This document shows, one piece after another, positions 1 through 11,982 of a stretch of DNA of 64,000 bases; the first letter of the stretch is position 1, and every line of letters starts with the position of its first letter. The notes beneath the pieces were generated by a model, which saw nothing but the letters and a program-made list of their open reading frames with translations, had not been told where the DNA came from and did no database searches. The position numbers and the translations under genes are program-made. The DNA lies in the NCBI GenBank assembly GCA_900491605.1, contig UESW01004570.1, positions 263,369 to 327,368 on the forward strand. The letters run 5' to 3'. This stretch comes from Calamus simplicifolius (taxonomy: Eukaryota; Streptophyta; Magnoliopsida; Arecales; Arecaceae).

Positions 1-6
1 AAATTT

Positions 7-740
7 TTGAAGGATCTATGCACACAAAAACGGAAAGCCAAGACACAAATACCAAAAAAGATCCATTTGACTGAACAAGTTAGCTCAGTTGTTCAGCAAA
101 TAACCCCACCCAAACTAAAAGATCCTGGTACCCCGATTATATCATGTGTCATAGAAAACTTCACAATCAAGAAAGCATTATTAGATTTGGGTGCGAGTGT
201 AAACCTTCTCCCAAGTTCAGTGTATGAGTTATTCGGATTTGGAGAGTTGAAACCCACTACAGTAACACTACAATTGGCAGATAGATCAGTCAAAGAACCT
301 CATGGAATATTGGAAGATGTATTAGTAAAGGTGGATGAATTCTATTTTCCTGTTGACTTCCTTGTGTTAGATATGGAATCTAGCGGTAATCCTAACAAAA
401 TTCCCATCATCCTTGGACGACTTTTCTAGCTACCGCTAATGCATGTATAAATTGTAGAACAGGTGTGATGGATGTATCTTTTGGAAACAAGAAGATAAGA
501 TTAAATATTTTTAATGCTTCCCAAGGACCACCTGTGTATGATTTAAATGAAGTAAACATGATCGAGGAAGTAGTAGATAAGAAATTCCAAAGTTTGATTG
601 ATTCGGATCCTTTACAAACATGTCTTACACATTTTGGAATAGATGACTTTGATATTGATGAGTATACCAAAGAGATAAACATGTTATTAGAACCACCTAA
701 GTTCGACACCCACCTAAGTTCGACACCAACCCTCCATGGA
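7..740 (+). pseudogene. Ty3 retropepsin-like protease fragment
   Basis: The reading frame at 7-429 shows the aspartic-protease core ALLDLGASVNLLP, with Leu between the catalytic Asp and Gly as usual in Athila-type elements, and the flap-distal ILGR motif near its end. A one-base loss near 424 shifts the frame; the protein continues at 465-746 with the family phrase VMDVSFGNKKIRLNIFNA. A short direct duplication (ccacctaagttcgacacc-like) is visible near 695-725. The fragment is the N-terminal part of pol and is non-functional. Confidence 0.85.
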
Positions 741-790
741 CTATAAAATATGAACCACTTCCAACTAAACCAAGTCCTTTAATACCATCC

Positions 791-2345
791 TTGGAAGAAC
801 CACCCCAACTAGAGTTGAAACCTCTTCCAGATGACTTAAAATATTCATTCCTTGGACCCAATGATACCTTTCCAGTAATCATTGCATCTACCCTAACCTC
901 TGAGCAAGAAGATAAATTGGTAGATGTACTTAAAGAACATAAAGAGGCAATTGGATGGACAATAGCTGATCTTAAGGGAATTGACCCTTCCATTTGCATG
1001 CACCATATTCATAGTGAAATTGAAGCCAAACCACATAGAGACATGCAACGAAGGCTAAATCCGAACATGAGGGATGTTGTTAAGAAAGTAGTAAAATGGC
1101 TTGATGCTGGTATCATTTATCCAATTTCAGATAGCCAATGGGTCAGTCCAATCCAAGTAGTACCTAAAAAATTGAGTATTACCGTGATTAAAAATGAAAA
1201 GGACGAATCAATTCCTACTCGGACATCAACTAGTGGAGAGTGTGTATAGATTATCGAAAGTTGAATGTCGTGACTAGGAAAGACCACTTTCCTTTGCCTT
1301 TTATCGATCAAATTCTAGAACGGCTAGCGGGACAGTTTCTTTTGTTTCTTAGATGGATATTCAGGATACAATCAAGTCCCAGTATTTCCTGCAGATCAAG
1401 AAAAGACCACCTTCACCTGTCCCTTTGGAACATTTGCCTTTAGACGCATGTCGTTTGGTCTTTGTAATGCACCAGCCACTTTTCAACGATGTATGTTGGC
1501 CATTTTTTCTGATATGATTGGTCAATTTTTGGAAGTATTTATGGATGATTTTTCAGTTTTTGGTGCATCATTTGATAGCTGCCTCGAGAACTTGACTAAG
1601 GTACTGAAACGATGTATGGAAATGAATTTAGTCCTAAGTTGGGAGAGGAGCCATTTTATGGTTCGTGAGGGAATTGTGCTTGGACACATTGTTTCAGAGC
1701 GAGGTATTGAGGTTGATAAAGCCAAGGTTGAATTGATCTCAAATCTACCACCCCAACCTCAGTTAAACAAGTACGATCTTTCCTTGGTCATGCTGGTTTT
1801 TATAGACGCTTCATCAAAGATTTCAGTAAAATTTCTCGACCATTGTGTAATTTGTTGACCAAGGATAGTTCTTTTAATTTTGATAAAGATTGTCTAACAG
1901 CCTATAACATCCTTCGAACTGCTTTGACCACGGCACCAATTATCAAGCCCCCAGATTGGACCATACCTTTCAAATCATGTGTGATGCTTCTGATTATGCT
2001 GTAGGGGCAGTTCTAGGACAGAAACTCAATCAAGAACCTCATGTAATTTATTATGCTAGCAAAACTCTTTCAGATGCATAAATGAACTATACTACCACTG
2101 AAAAAGAATTACTAGCAGTTGTGTTTGCCCTAGAAAAGTTTAGATCATATCTGTTAGGTTCTAAGGTTTTAGTTTATTCAGATCATGCAGCGTTGAGCAT
2201 CTTATAGCAAAAAAGGATACAAAACCCAGACTGATTAGATGGATCCTTCTACTACAAGAATTTGATCTAGAAATCTTAGATAAGAAGGGTTCTGAAAATA
2301 TGGTAGCAGATCATATCTCTAGGATCTCAGTGGAATACAATAAAG
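791..2345 (+). pseudogene. Ty3 reverse transcriptase and RNase H, frameshifted
   Basis: RT starts with the stretch ending VSPIQVVPKK (791-1190). It continues as MCIDYRKLN (1240), changes frame near 1330 into YSGYNQVPVFPADQ and again before MSFGLCNAPATFQRCM (1448). The catalytic box reads EVFMDDFSVFG (about 1530-1560). RNase H follows from about 1970 (MCDASDYAVGAVLGQ), then YTTTEKELLAVVFALEKFR and a stop-interrupted SDHAALSIL near 2180-2200. It ends around MVADHISRI. At least three frame changes and several stops make it a pseudogene. Confidence 0.88.
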
Positions 2346-2499
2346 AAATAATCAGAGATAAGTTCCCTGATGAGCAATTGTTTTCAATTTCCCATAGCAG
2401 TCTTCCCTGGTTTGCCCACATTGTGAATTATTTGGCAACAGGAAAAGTACCTTCCCACTGGACAAAACAAGAAAAAGATAGATTTTTCTCACAAGTCAA

Positions 2500-3698
2500 A
2501 TATTACTTTTGGAAGACCCTGAATTATTTAAGTACTGTTCAAATCAGGTGATTAGGCGATGTGTTCTAGAGAGTGAATTCAAAAGTATACTTAACTTCTG
2601 TCATTCTCTTGCCTGTGAGGACATTTTAGTGGAAAGAAAACTGCAGCAAAGGTACTGCAAAGTGGGTTTTATTGGCCAACTCTTTTTAAAGATGCACATG
2701 AATTTAGCGTAATTGTCTCCAATGTCAACAAACAGGAAATATATCTCGAAAAGACATGATGCCCCTAAACCCTATCTTGGTTGTAGAAATTTTTGATGTA
2801 TGGGGTATTGATTTTATGGGCCCATTTCCTTCCTCTTTTGGATTTGAATACATTCTAGTGGTAGTTGATTATGTGTCAAAATGGATTGAAGCCAAGGCAA
2901 CTCGAACCAATGACCATAAAGTTGTAATCAAGTTTATTCAGCATAATATCCTTAGTCGTTTTGGATGCCCAAGGGCTATAATTAGTGATGGGGGTACACA
3001 TTTCACGAATAGACACTTCGAAGGATTAATGAACAAATATGGAATTACTCATAAGGTAGCTACACCTTATCATCCCCAAACTAGTGGCCAAGTTGAAATA
3101 TCAAATAGAGAAATTAAAAATATCCTTGAGAAAATGGTGAGACCTGATAGGAAAGATTGGTTAGAACGTTTGGATGATGCATTATGGGCTTATCGTACTG
3201 CATTTAAAACTCCCATAGAAATGTCTCCTTACAGGCTCGTATTTGGAAAAGCTTCATTTACCTGTAGAATTAGAACACCGTGCATTTTGGGCCATCAAGC
3301 AATTTAATTATGAATTGAAAAATGCAGGTGTCAATAGGAAACTCCAATTAAATGAGTTAGAAGAGCTACGAAATGATGCATATGAAAGCTCAAAAATTTA
3401 TAAAGAACGAACCAAAGCATATCATGACAAATTTATTAGTAGAAATTTTTTTAAACCAAATCAAAAAGTATGGCTTTACAATTCAAGATTACACCTTTTC
3501 CCTGGAAAACTTCGTTCACGATAGAATGGACCTTTTATAGTAACTCAAGTATTTCCCCATGGAGCTGTAGAGCTTAAAGACCTCAAGCAAGGAAATACAT
3601 TCAAAGTAAATGGCCAACGTTTGAAACCATATATAGAAGAAATTAATGATGGAGAAATTGTTGAATCAATTGATCTTGTGAACCCAACATTATCATAA
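2500..3698 (+). pseudogene. Ty3 integrase fragment
   Basis: A decayed zinc-binding region lies before 2750 (GFYWPTLF and CLQCQQTGN are readable in shifted frames). The core is open at 2756-3307: first Asp in WGIDFMGPFP, second in ISDGGTHFTN, Glu in SGQVEISNREIK, so the DDE triad is still visible. A frame change near 3245 leads to 3243-3524 (RAFWAIKQFNYELKNAG). The C-terminal part, with a stop near 3523, reads on to a taa at 3698. Family knowledge: it joined element cDNA to host DNA. This copy cannot be expressed intact. Confidence 0.88.
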
Positions 3699-4785
3699 TG
3701 AGTAGCACAGTCTGGCTGAAGACTTTAAACTTAGCGCTCTTGGGAGGCAACCCAGTTTATTAGTTATTTTTAATTTTCTGTTCTTTTAGTATCTTCTTTT
3801 AGCATGACCAGAGAAGAGCAACAGAGGCAGATTGAAAGAAGATGGCAACAATGAAACTTCAACCTTCAAATACTCTACCAGGTAGTATCTTTCCTTGAAA
3901 TTAATTTTTCTTCCATTAGGGACAATGGAAATTAGTTGGGGGGGAGGAAAAAGAATAAGTAAATCCTCGAGTAAAACTATAATCAGATGTGTGTACCAAA
4001 TTCTGTCTCGATTTGAAGTTAATCAAGCAGTCTATTAATGATTAATGGTTAGATTATTTTTAAAATACTGAGGAATAAATTATTAAGAAAACCTAATAAA
4101 AGGTAGGGTTTAGCCCAGAAAAATTTTTAGAATAATTTCAGACCCTCCTGACCACTGATCTTAATAGTACAATCTACTTAATAAGGTATTAAGGGTATGG
4201 GTGAAAACATTATTAAAAAAAAAAAAAAAAAAAATCTCTCTTAAAGTTAATAAATTAGGTTCTTAATATCTTTTACTGAGTAACCAGGCCCCGTCACCTA
4301 AGAAAGTGATGTTGTTCGCGTAAAAAGGTGAGAATGTAAAAGAACCTAAGTAGAGTCAGTCCTACCTAAAGCCTTTTTGACTCGAGTAAGTAAGTCCGAG
4401 GGGTGTTTTACACCTAATGCCCTAAAACCAATTGGTTTGGGAGCCATTGGCCTAAAGCTCGCTACAAGGGTTAATTAGAAAGCAAGGGGATAGGACATTG
4501 CACTGACTTTACACAAGGGAACCAAATTACAAAAGACATTACACCCAACCCAAATTAAGTTAGAAGACTTAATTAGAGAAGTGAAAGTTGGTGAAAGAAG
4601 ACTTCTATAAATTGTTATGGACTACACTTTATCACTAAATGGGTAAACTTAATAATCCAATGAAGTACCTCCCTTATGATCTAACCAGAAATTTTTAAGA
4701 AGAACTTAAGATAACTATCAATTCTTGGACTAGCTTGGTACATATTTCTAAATTTCTTATTTGCTCGAGGACGAGTAAGATTCAA
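3699..4785 (+). other. Non-coding 3' tail of the Athila-type element
   Basis: No credible coding sequence is present. The stretch holds an A-rich run at about 4210-4232 and ends in the phrase gctcgaggacgagtaag (about 4763-4779), which commonly precedes the polypurine tract in Athila/Tat elements. I see no envelope-like reading frame. Confidence 0.6.
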
Positions 4786-4796
4786 GTTAGGGGGAG
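4786..4796 (+). promoter_or_regulatory. Polypurine tract of the Athila-type element
   Basis: The sequence gttagggggag lies directly before the TG that opens the LTR. In LTR retrotransposons this tract primes plus-strand DNA synthesis. Its position right at the LTR edge supports the call. Confidence 0.75.
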
Positions 4797-5999
4797 TGAT
4801 AAACGCATAAATAATTATCACTAAACGTATTAATTAATAATTTAACGTACATATTATTATTTAATATTTTAATATTTTATATAATATTTTAAGTAAACCT
4901 TATCAATTTAAAGAGCTCGATTTTAGGAATTTAACAACGCAAACGGCACTCGAATCGGACTTAAAACGAGCTTGAAATTAATTTTATAAGAATTTAGTAT
5001 GCATTTTAAAGCAAAGTCGGCAAACCTAGTGCCGACTTCACCGTCTTCTCAGCCTATTCTTCGTTATTTTCATCCGATTCTTCTCCTATTTCAAATCCAA
5101 CCATTTCCTCCACCAATTAAGGAATAAATTGGATAGGAAGTTATCAAATTGAATGAATTAAATTCATCTTGAAGGAATTTGGATTTTATTCATGATTTAT
5201 CCGGGATTTTTTTGCGCCGCCCGTGTCCTCTGTTTTGGCAACATTGCATCCGGGCCGCGTCTTCACCGCGTATGGGCCTCTACAAATAGCAGCAAAGGAG
5301 GAGTCGGGATCCATCGAAGAAGTCCGTGGAGGCGTTGCATCCGTGAGATCCGTCAAGAGCCATTCATGAGCTCTGTTCTGTCCGTCCGTGCCCAGGAGCC
5401 ATCCTGTTCTTCCTGAGAGCTCTGTTTCGTGGCATCCGTGGGATTTGTGGAGGCTCTTGCTGCGTCCGTGTTCTTCCTGGAGGCTCTGTGAGTTCATGGG
5501 TTCGTCCTCTGTTCGTGACTTGAAGGCTGCAGGAGCCGTTGAGGATATGCGGAAGCTCTGTCTCGGGAGCAATTGAGTAACAGTGGAGGCTCCGTTCGTG
5601 GGCTCGAGAGGCGCATGCAGAGGAGGAACAAAGACTCCATCCCATCTTTCGTTTGATTCAGGAATTTATTGCAATGTGTTGCCTTCTTAATATCATAACT
5701 TTTTAATTTATATGAAATAAAGTTTTTATTCATGTTTAATTGTTATTAAATTCTATTTAAGTGAAAATAATTTAGAATGATCTATTCTTAAAAGGGACGG
5801 GCCGTGATCTATGGGTACGAGCCGTGCTCTTATAAGATAGACCATATCTTATTATTTTGCACTACTACTTATCTATTTAGTTAAATTTATAAATTTATTT
5901 CAAGATAATCGCTAGAGTCCCTGTGGAATCGATCCCTTACTCTCGCTATTCTAATAGTGAAATTAAGGTGTTTTAATCGTTGCGCTACGACACGCATCA
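4797..5999 (+). repeat. Athila-type LTR (single copy joining two internal regions)
   Basis: The LTR starts TGATAAACGC after the polypurine tract and ends CACGCATCA just before a primer-binding site, giving TGAT...ATCA ends and about 1203 bp. Near the 3' end it has a gtccctgtggaatcgatccc phrase (about 5917-5936) of the kind seen in the LTR 3' part of this branch. GC-rich reading frames of 60-130 codons at 5186-5733 on both strands are not coding. It has pol sequence on its left and a leader plus gag on its right, so it serves as 3' LTR of one unit and 5' LTR of the next. Confidence 0.8.
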
Positions 6000-6005
6000 G
6001 ATTTT

Positions 6006-6023
6006 TGGCACCGTTACCGGGGA
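6006..6023 (+). other. Primer-binding site (tRNA-Asp type)
   Basis: TGGCACCGTTACCGGGGA starts six bases after the LTR end. It matches, apart from about two transitions, the TGGCGCCGTTGCCGGGGA site of Athila/Tat elements, which pairs with the 3' end of plant tRNA-Asp. This fixes the plus orientation and the LTR border. Confidence 0.8.
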
Positions 6024-6592
6024 CTTAAGTGTTTTATTTAAAAAAAAATAAAAATAAAAAATATAAACAAGATAATTATTTTATTTCTATGCTTAGATTG
6101 ACTTAGGTGGATTTATTTTCTGCAAAACTTAAAATTCTTTCATTGACATCTCATAATTTATTAGGAAATTAGAAACCTAATCACAAAAATCTTTAAAATA
6201 AATAAATAAATAATTAGATTAATTTTGTTTGATAATTTTAAGAGCTGGACATCTGATTGTTGCATAGTATTTTCATAATTAACTTTAAGGGCACAAACCA
6301 CATCCTTCATTCTGCATTAACCCAAACCTTTAACTCTAAAATTAATTAGATATCAGCCCCTAAAGACTTCGAGCTCAATAGGACAAGGCGGTCTTGGAAG
6401 TTAGGAGCTGTCTAGATCTAGGGTAAACCTAGAATAGAGAGTCTAATCTTTGCTAACTTGATTGCTAAGAATTATTAAACCCTAATTAAAATATTCATTC
6501 TGCGTAGTTCTAGGAATTTTTAGGTTATTTTTTTATAATCTCCCTCTTTTTCTTCTTTAATAATAATAATAATAATAATAATAACTGAATTA

Positions 6593-7740
6593 TTGTTTGC
6601 TTTAGAGTCATTGATAGGGTGTATGCTTGGTCGCCGATCGTTGCAATCCAACCTTATACCCTTAGATCCTGAGATAGAAAGAACTATTAGAGCAAACAGA
6701 CTCAGAATTATGGATCCTAATAACAAAAATAATCAACCACGACAGTTAAAAGAGTATTTCACTCCTTCAAGGTATACCTGCTCTCCCTGCATTCAAGTGC
6801 CTCCAGTAGAGGCTGTCCAATACGAAATCAAGTCAAGTGTAATCCAAATGTTACCATCTTTTTATGGACTTATAAATGAGGATCCCTACAAACACTTAGA
6901 TGAATTCTTGGAAATTTGCTCAACTGTCAAGATTCAAAATTTCTCTGATGATGCACTTAGGCTTAAGCTATTCCCTTTTTCCCTAAAAGATAAAGCCAAG
7001 TATTGGTTAAATTCATTAGACACTGTTATAATTTCAACTTAGGATTATCTTCAGAGAGAGTTTCCTAAGAAATATTTTCCTATAGGAAAAACAAATCAAA
7101 TTAGAAAAGCAATAACAAGTTTTTCCCAGATGGATGGAGAGATGTTTCATGAGACATGGGAGAGATTAAAAGAATTGATTAGAAAATGTCCACATCATGC
7201 TATACCCAAATGGCAACTGGTTCAGTGCTTTTATGATGGTTTATCAGAGAAGCATAGGCAAATTGTTGATGCTTCATGTGGTGGGACATTTATGTTAAAA
7301 AATGAACATGAAGCTTGACAACTCTTTGAGACATTGAGTGAGAATTCATTACATCACATGTCAGTTGCTCGTCGAGACCCTCCCGTAGAACCTAAAAGAG
7401 GTGGAATATATGAAATAGGTCATTCTACAGATATCTATACTAAGGTAGATAAATTATCCCATAAACTTGACCGGATTCTACAAGTTGGAAACATCTCTTC
7501 CCCATCTACTCAATTACATAAGGTATGCATAATTTGTTCGAGTCTAACCCATTCTATAGGTGAATGTCCAGCTGCATACCAATTTCCTGAACTTGTTTAA
7601 GAGCAAGCCCACCAAGCCCAAACCCGATTAGCTCCTAGAACATGAAATGATCCATATGCAAATACTTACAATCCTGGCTGGCGAAATCATCCAAATTTTT
7701 CTTGGAAACCTCAACTTGTACCCAATTCATTTTAATGGCC
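6593..7740 (+). pseudogene. Athila-type gag, interrupted by stops
   Basis: Readable pieces in order: 6593-7042 (FYGLINEDPYKHLDEFLEIC, then LRLKLFPFSLKDKAKYWLNS, the capsid core of plant Ty3 gag), 7043-7318 (REFPKKYFPIGKTNQIR, ETWERLKELIRKCPHH) and 7334-7600. A stop-rich tail reads NDPYANTYNPGWRNHPNFSW, a familiar C-terminal gag phrase of this branch. The likely original start is the Met at about 6711 (MDPNNKNN), although the frame is open from 6593. Stops at about 7040, 7316 and 7598 disable it. Role in family: virus-like particle protein. Confidence 0.82.
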
Positions 7741-8204
7741 GTTAGGTAGGCTGATGAAAGGGATCACGTTTCAGCTGGTTTGGATGTCCCAATCTTCCTC
7801 CAAAAGATCTCCAACGATAGCTTTGGATAAGGATCTAAATATCTCCAACAAACTCCCCCAAAATCTTATCCATATCTTGAGTTAGTTACATGTGGATAAT
7901 GGCTGATTTTTCTATCCAAAATCTGCTGGTTGGATTCCCAAATCTTACCCATAAGATAAGGTTCCTATCGTAGATCAGAGGCTACCAAGAGCCCTAGCCC
8001 ATATCCAAGATCTAGCCAGGCCTATCCTAGTCGTCCCAGACCTACCAAGTACTCAGACCCCCGCCAAACTTTCCCAAGTCGACCCAACACTAGCCGACCC
8101 AGTACAAGCTGAACTGAGTTGAGTCGACTTCGAATAGTACCCCTATACCCCAGAGAGAGGATAAGGGCAAATCTGTAGAGGTCCAAAGAAATTCCAACCC
8201 CCAG
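7741..8204 (+). other. Junction of Athila-type gag and chromovirus fragment
   Basis: I see no gene. Similarity to gag fades near 7740, and by about 7980 the sequence can be read, with gaps, toward the chromovirus zinc knuckle. No LTR or TG start is recognisable, so the 5' LTR and capsid part of the chromovirus seem to be missing. The exact border is not visible. Confidence 0.4.
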
Positions 8205-8944
8205 ATCAAATGCTTTAGATACAACAAACCGAAACATATGATCAGCCAATGCCCAATTAGATCCCTTCATATATATGAGTTACCTGAGACTGAATCCGAG
8301 TCCCTAGTTGAGCCTGAAGGAGAGGTCTATGAGGCTGATACCCATCTGATAGATGAGTACGATGGAGAGGAGGAAAATTTGAATCTGAAGACCTATTAGG
8401 AGTGGTTAGATGTATCTTGACCCAGACTCAAACTAAGGACCAGGAAGATTGGCGTAGGATTAACATCCTATAGACTTTTGTTAAGATAGGGGATAAGGTG
8501 CTCAAGATCATAGTGAATAGCGGGAGTTATGTCAATGTCGTCTCTACCAATACAGTTAAGTCATTAGGATTGACCACAGTTTTCCATCCTAGTCCCTATA
8601 AGGTCTCGTGGGTAGATTCCACCTCTATCCCAATCAAGTCCAGATGCCAAATACTAATCAAATTGCAAAATTATGAGGAAAAGGTCTGGTGCGATGTAAT
8701 TCCTATGTGTGTTAGTAGTATTATATTAGGTCGACCTTGGCTTTACGATCACGATGCTACCTTGTTTGGTCGATCCAACATCTGCTCTTTTAAACACAAT
8801 GGGAACAAGTATGTGACACATCCAACTCCACCTAGGGACCCAATCAAGAAAGGATCTAGCAACCTTAAGGATAGCAAGCCAAGAGCTAATCTGATTAAAG
8901 CTAAGGAATTAGAAAAGGACATCACTGAGGGTAATCCTGTTTGA
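8205..8944 (+). pseudogene. Chromovirus zinc knuckle and protease, decayed
   Basis: Near 8208-8250 the frame reads CFRYNKPKHMISQCP, a CCHC zinc knuckle whose second Cys has become Tyr and whose Gly before His is Lys. A linker with acidic residues follows, with a stop near 8396. The protease reads from 8498: VNSGSYVNVVS in place of the usual D-S-G box (catalytic Asp replaced by Asn) and SSIILGRPWLYDHDA at the distal Gly box. Both changes would inactivate the domains. Confidence 0.8.
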
Positions 8945-8989
8945 ATTTTGACCACTAAAGAGATCTATGAATCAGTCCAAAAGGAATAA

Positions 8990-9924
8990 CCCCCAGAAGT
9001 AATTGAGATCCTAGAGGAGTTTAAGGATGTCTTCCCTGAAGAATTGCCTGATTAGTTACCACTCCTGAGAAACATCCAACATGCCATTGACCTGATCCCA
9101 GGATCCACCCTCCCAAACCTTCCCCATTATAGGATGAACCTCACTGAGCATCAAGAACTACAAAAACAAGTGGAAGAATTACTTAGGAAAGGTTTCATTA
9201 GGGAGAGCTTAAGTCCTTGTGCAGTTCCTACACTATTAACCCCTAAGAAGGATGATACCTGGAGAATGTGCATGGACAGTAGGGCCATCAACAAAATCAC
9301 TATTAAGTATAGGTTCTCTATCCCCAGACTAGATGACATGTTGGACATGATGGTGGGTGCCACTATCTTTTCCAAAATAGACCTTAGAGTGGCTACCATC
9401 AGGTTAGAATTAGACCAGGGGATGAGTGGAAGACTGTATTTAAGACTAGAGATGGTCTGTTTGAGTGGGTCGTGATGCCTTTTGGGCTGTCAAACGCACC
9501 TAGCACGTTCATGAGAATCATGACCCAGGTCCTGAAAGAGTACATGAAAAAATTCTTAATGGTCTATTTTGATGATATATTAATTTATAGCAAGACCAAA
9601 GAGGACCATCTTAACCGTCTCAGATTAATCTGTCAGACCCTTAGAGAGAATAGCCTATATGCAAACCTTAAGAAGTGTGATTTCATGACGCATAGGGTTA
9701 TCTTTCTAGGTTTTATGGTAACCCCAGAAGGTATTTCAGCGGATCCTGAAAAGGTTAGGTCGGTCGTAGAGTGGCCGGTACCCATAAACGTCCACGATGT
9801 CCGTAGCTTCCATGGCCTAGCAACCTTTTATAGGAGATTCATTAGGGGATTTAGCACCATCGTCGCACCCATCACTGATTGTATTAGGAAGGGTAATTTT
9901 GAGTGGACTAAGTCAGCTAATAAG
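8990..9924 (+). pseudogene. Chromovirus reverse transcriptase
   Basis: Readable from LEEFKDVFPEELPD (with a stop) through 9134-9475 (GFIRESLSPCAVPTLLTPKK, WRMCMDSRAINKITIKYRF, IFSKIDLR) and 9472-9927 (MPFGLSNAPSTF, catalytic VYFDDILIYS near 9565-9595, RSFHGLATFYRRFIRGFS). A frameshift and loss lie near 9390-9470. The reading stops at SANK, where a solo LTR is inserted, and continues in frame on its far side as AFLDLKDRM. Confidence 0.88.
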
Positions 9925-10464
9925 TGAAGGGAGAAACAATCTCCGAGGCATGCATGTTTTAAAAAATTGATAACAATTATCAATGCGAAAATTTAAAGAT
10001 TACATACTAATCCATTTAACATGCATCAAGATCATATCTTTGCCTTGTATATAGGATCGATTGATCCAAAATATGCATATAAATAAAACTATCAAGATCA
10101 TGTCTTGATCTTCAAGGCAAGAAGTCATACTTCTTATTTTGAAGCATGCCTTAAGATCTAGGGATCATATAACTTACCTTAAAGGCAATTGGTAAATCCT
10201 TTTATGCTCTGCAGCCGTTCAATCGTCCGGCCTCTAGTATCGTCCACGCGAAGCCCCGAATGATCGGATTCCCGGGAGTGCTAGCTCGCGGAAAATGACT
10301 TTGCTGATCTTGAATCCTCCCACTTGAATTCTTCTTCTAGGATCCTCCACACTTTCGTTAGCACCAGAATCACCAGGATTTTCTATTCTAATTCTTTAGA
10401 AAATCAGTTCACGACATATCGTGTGTTGTTTTTCTCTTCTATGTAATCTGGTGAGGGATGTCCT

Positions 10465-10474
10465 CTATTTATAG
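10465..10474 (-). promoter_or_regulatory. TATA box of the solo LTR
   Basis: On the minus strand the bases read ctataaatag, about 1.5 kb into the LTR and 540 bp before its end, a normal place for an LTR promoter. Activity is unknown. Confidence 0.5.
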
Positions 10475-10529
10475 TCTCTTTTTAGCCAGCCCATTAAATT
10501 CTAACATTTAGAATTCCATCGCTTGGCGA

Positions 10530-10670
10530 AAACCAAAGAGACGACGAACCGTAGCGCTTGGTTAATTCCGACGTTCGGTAAAAAACCAAAGAGTCGTCGA
10601 ACCGTAGCACTTGGTTAATTCCGATGTTCGGTAAAAACCAAAGAGTCGTCGAACCGTAGCGCTTGGTTAA
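10530..10670. repeat. 53-bp tandem repeat, about three copies
   Basis: Three copies of a unit that contains aaccaaagag, gaaccgtagcgcttgg and ttccgacgttcggt follow each other with a period of 53-54 bp and a few substitutions. They sit inside the solo LTR, upstream of its end in the minus orientation. Confidence 0.8.
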
Positions 10671-11982
10671 TACAAAGAGGCGCATTTATTCCATATAAAT
10701 TCTAACACTTTAGAATTCCGACGGAATTGTTTGGAGAAGATTAATGCAAGACATTAAATTCTATATGTAAATTTAATCTCTCAGATTTATGCGAGAGGTT
10801 TGGGTTTAGTTTTTGGTTTAAGCTAATCTGAATTTATTAGACTGAACCCACATAGATCATGGTCCTAGCCCAAATCAAATTTAGCTAGTCCTGAATCTAT
10901 TTAAATCCAAATAAAGTCTAATTTCAAATTAATATTTGAAATTGATTAGTCCTTCTAATAGACTTAAACCAAATTGAATCTTATTCACTTGTACTTAACC
11001 CAATTGAGATAATTCAATCAATCAAATTGATTAATTAAATCATATACGATTCTCAATCGTTGATCAGCAAATAGATCATCCTAGGAAACTTTTATGCATG
11101 TGACTCTCTAGGTTCGAACCTAAGCTGGTAGCATAGAAACAACTTTCTATACTAATCGATGTGCCCATCTAGCAATGGAACCCGACGTCGGATAGGTCGA
11201 AGAGTTGCCGAGCAAACTCCAAGAACCCTAAGAAATAGTTACCGTATAATTCATCCTCTTGACCATAAATGCTAAGGATGGCTTAAGAGCCTGTCAACTC
11301 TAAACAGTGAATCCATAAAGTGATTTCAATTTTAGTGATCATGTGACTTTCACATGAAGTGCCTTGGCCAAGGTCTTGCTAAATTGAAACACAAGCATTT
11401 CTCCTTTAACGGGATAGGTCAAATTCCATCTTGATCCATAACTGACTACCATAAGTACTTAACTGCACCCAGTAACCTTTCGTAGCTGGATTAGAAATCC
11501 AGGTGGTCCGGTACCTAAGTACAATGAGTTGCTTGTAAGCCACTGATTGTGATCTTCAGGTCTGAAGGATACTTATACCTATATCTTCTCGGATTAACTC
11601 TTGACAGTAGAGTATCCGAAAATGAGTCACGTTCGGTGAAATGTACTCCTACACTCACTTGTATGTCATACCAGTGTCTCTACACTCCTTGGTTAAGAGG
11701 ACAACCAACAAATATGATATACAACGTCCTATAATTGATAGTACTATGGCCCTGTCATAGTATATCATATGGTCGCGAACCTTTTTGAGGACCTTCAAAG
11801 ATAAATCCTCCTTTATCGTGAAGGAAGATCCTAAGGGCTTCATTACAATCAGGAGTATTAAGAAGATGTTCTTGTAATGAATAAACTGCCAAATAACTTT
11901 TATTAATATATCAATTTATATACAATTTACATTAGCACAATCATCAAATGATTGGCTTTAGGATACAATTTCCAACAATAAG

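Larger units (their letters stand above)
1..4796 (+). mobile_element. Athila-type Ty3 retrotransposon, 3' part of internal region (decayed)
   Basis: The domain order is protease, reverse transcriptase, RNase H, integrase, a non-coding tail, a polypurine tract and then an LTR, which is the Ty3 order. The protease motif ALLDLGAS and the RT motif FMDDF are typical of the Athila/Tat branch rather than chromoviruses. The reading frame is broken many times by indels and stops, so this is an old non-functional copy. Gag and the upstream LTR lie outside the window. Clade assignment is from remembered motif similarity; a domain-based phylogeny would settle it. Confidence 0.85.
6000..7740 (+). mobile_element. 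Athila-type Ty3 element, 5' part of a second internal region
   Basis: The primer-binding site is followed by an AT-rich leader (6024-6592, no gene, with an (AAT)n run near 6558-6583) and then gag. Sequence similarity to gag stops around 7740, where an unrelated chromovirus fragment begins. No pol of this unit follows. Confidence 0.78.
9925..11977 (-). mobile_element. Solo LTR inserted in the chromovirus RT-RNase H linker
   Basis: The insert begins TGAAGGGAGAAAC and ends AATTTCCAACA, that is TG...CA, and is flanked by the 5-bp repeat ATAAG (9920-9924 and 11978-11982). Removing it together with one ATAAG restores the reading A-N-K-A-F-L-D-L-K across the junction. Read on the minus strand it starts TGTTGGAAATTGTATCC, has a TATA box at 10465-10474 and ends CTCCCTTCA, so the LTR is minus-oriented. 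Its 2053 bp hold no coding sequence and no second LTR or internal region, so it is a solo LTR left by LTR-LTR recombination. Superfamily not determined. Confidence 0.9.

Noticed and set aside
5186..5733. Cluster of open frames of 62-128 codons on both strands
   Set aside because: They fall in the GC-rich middle of an LTR with defined ends; no known motif.
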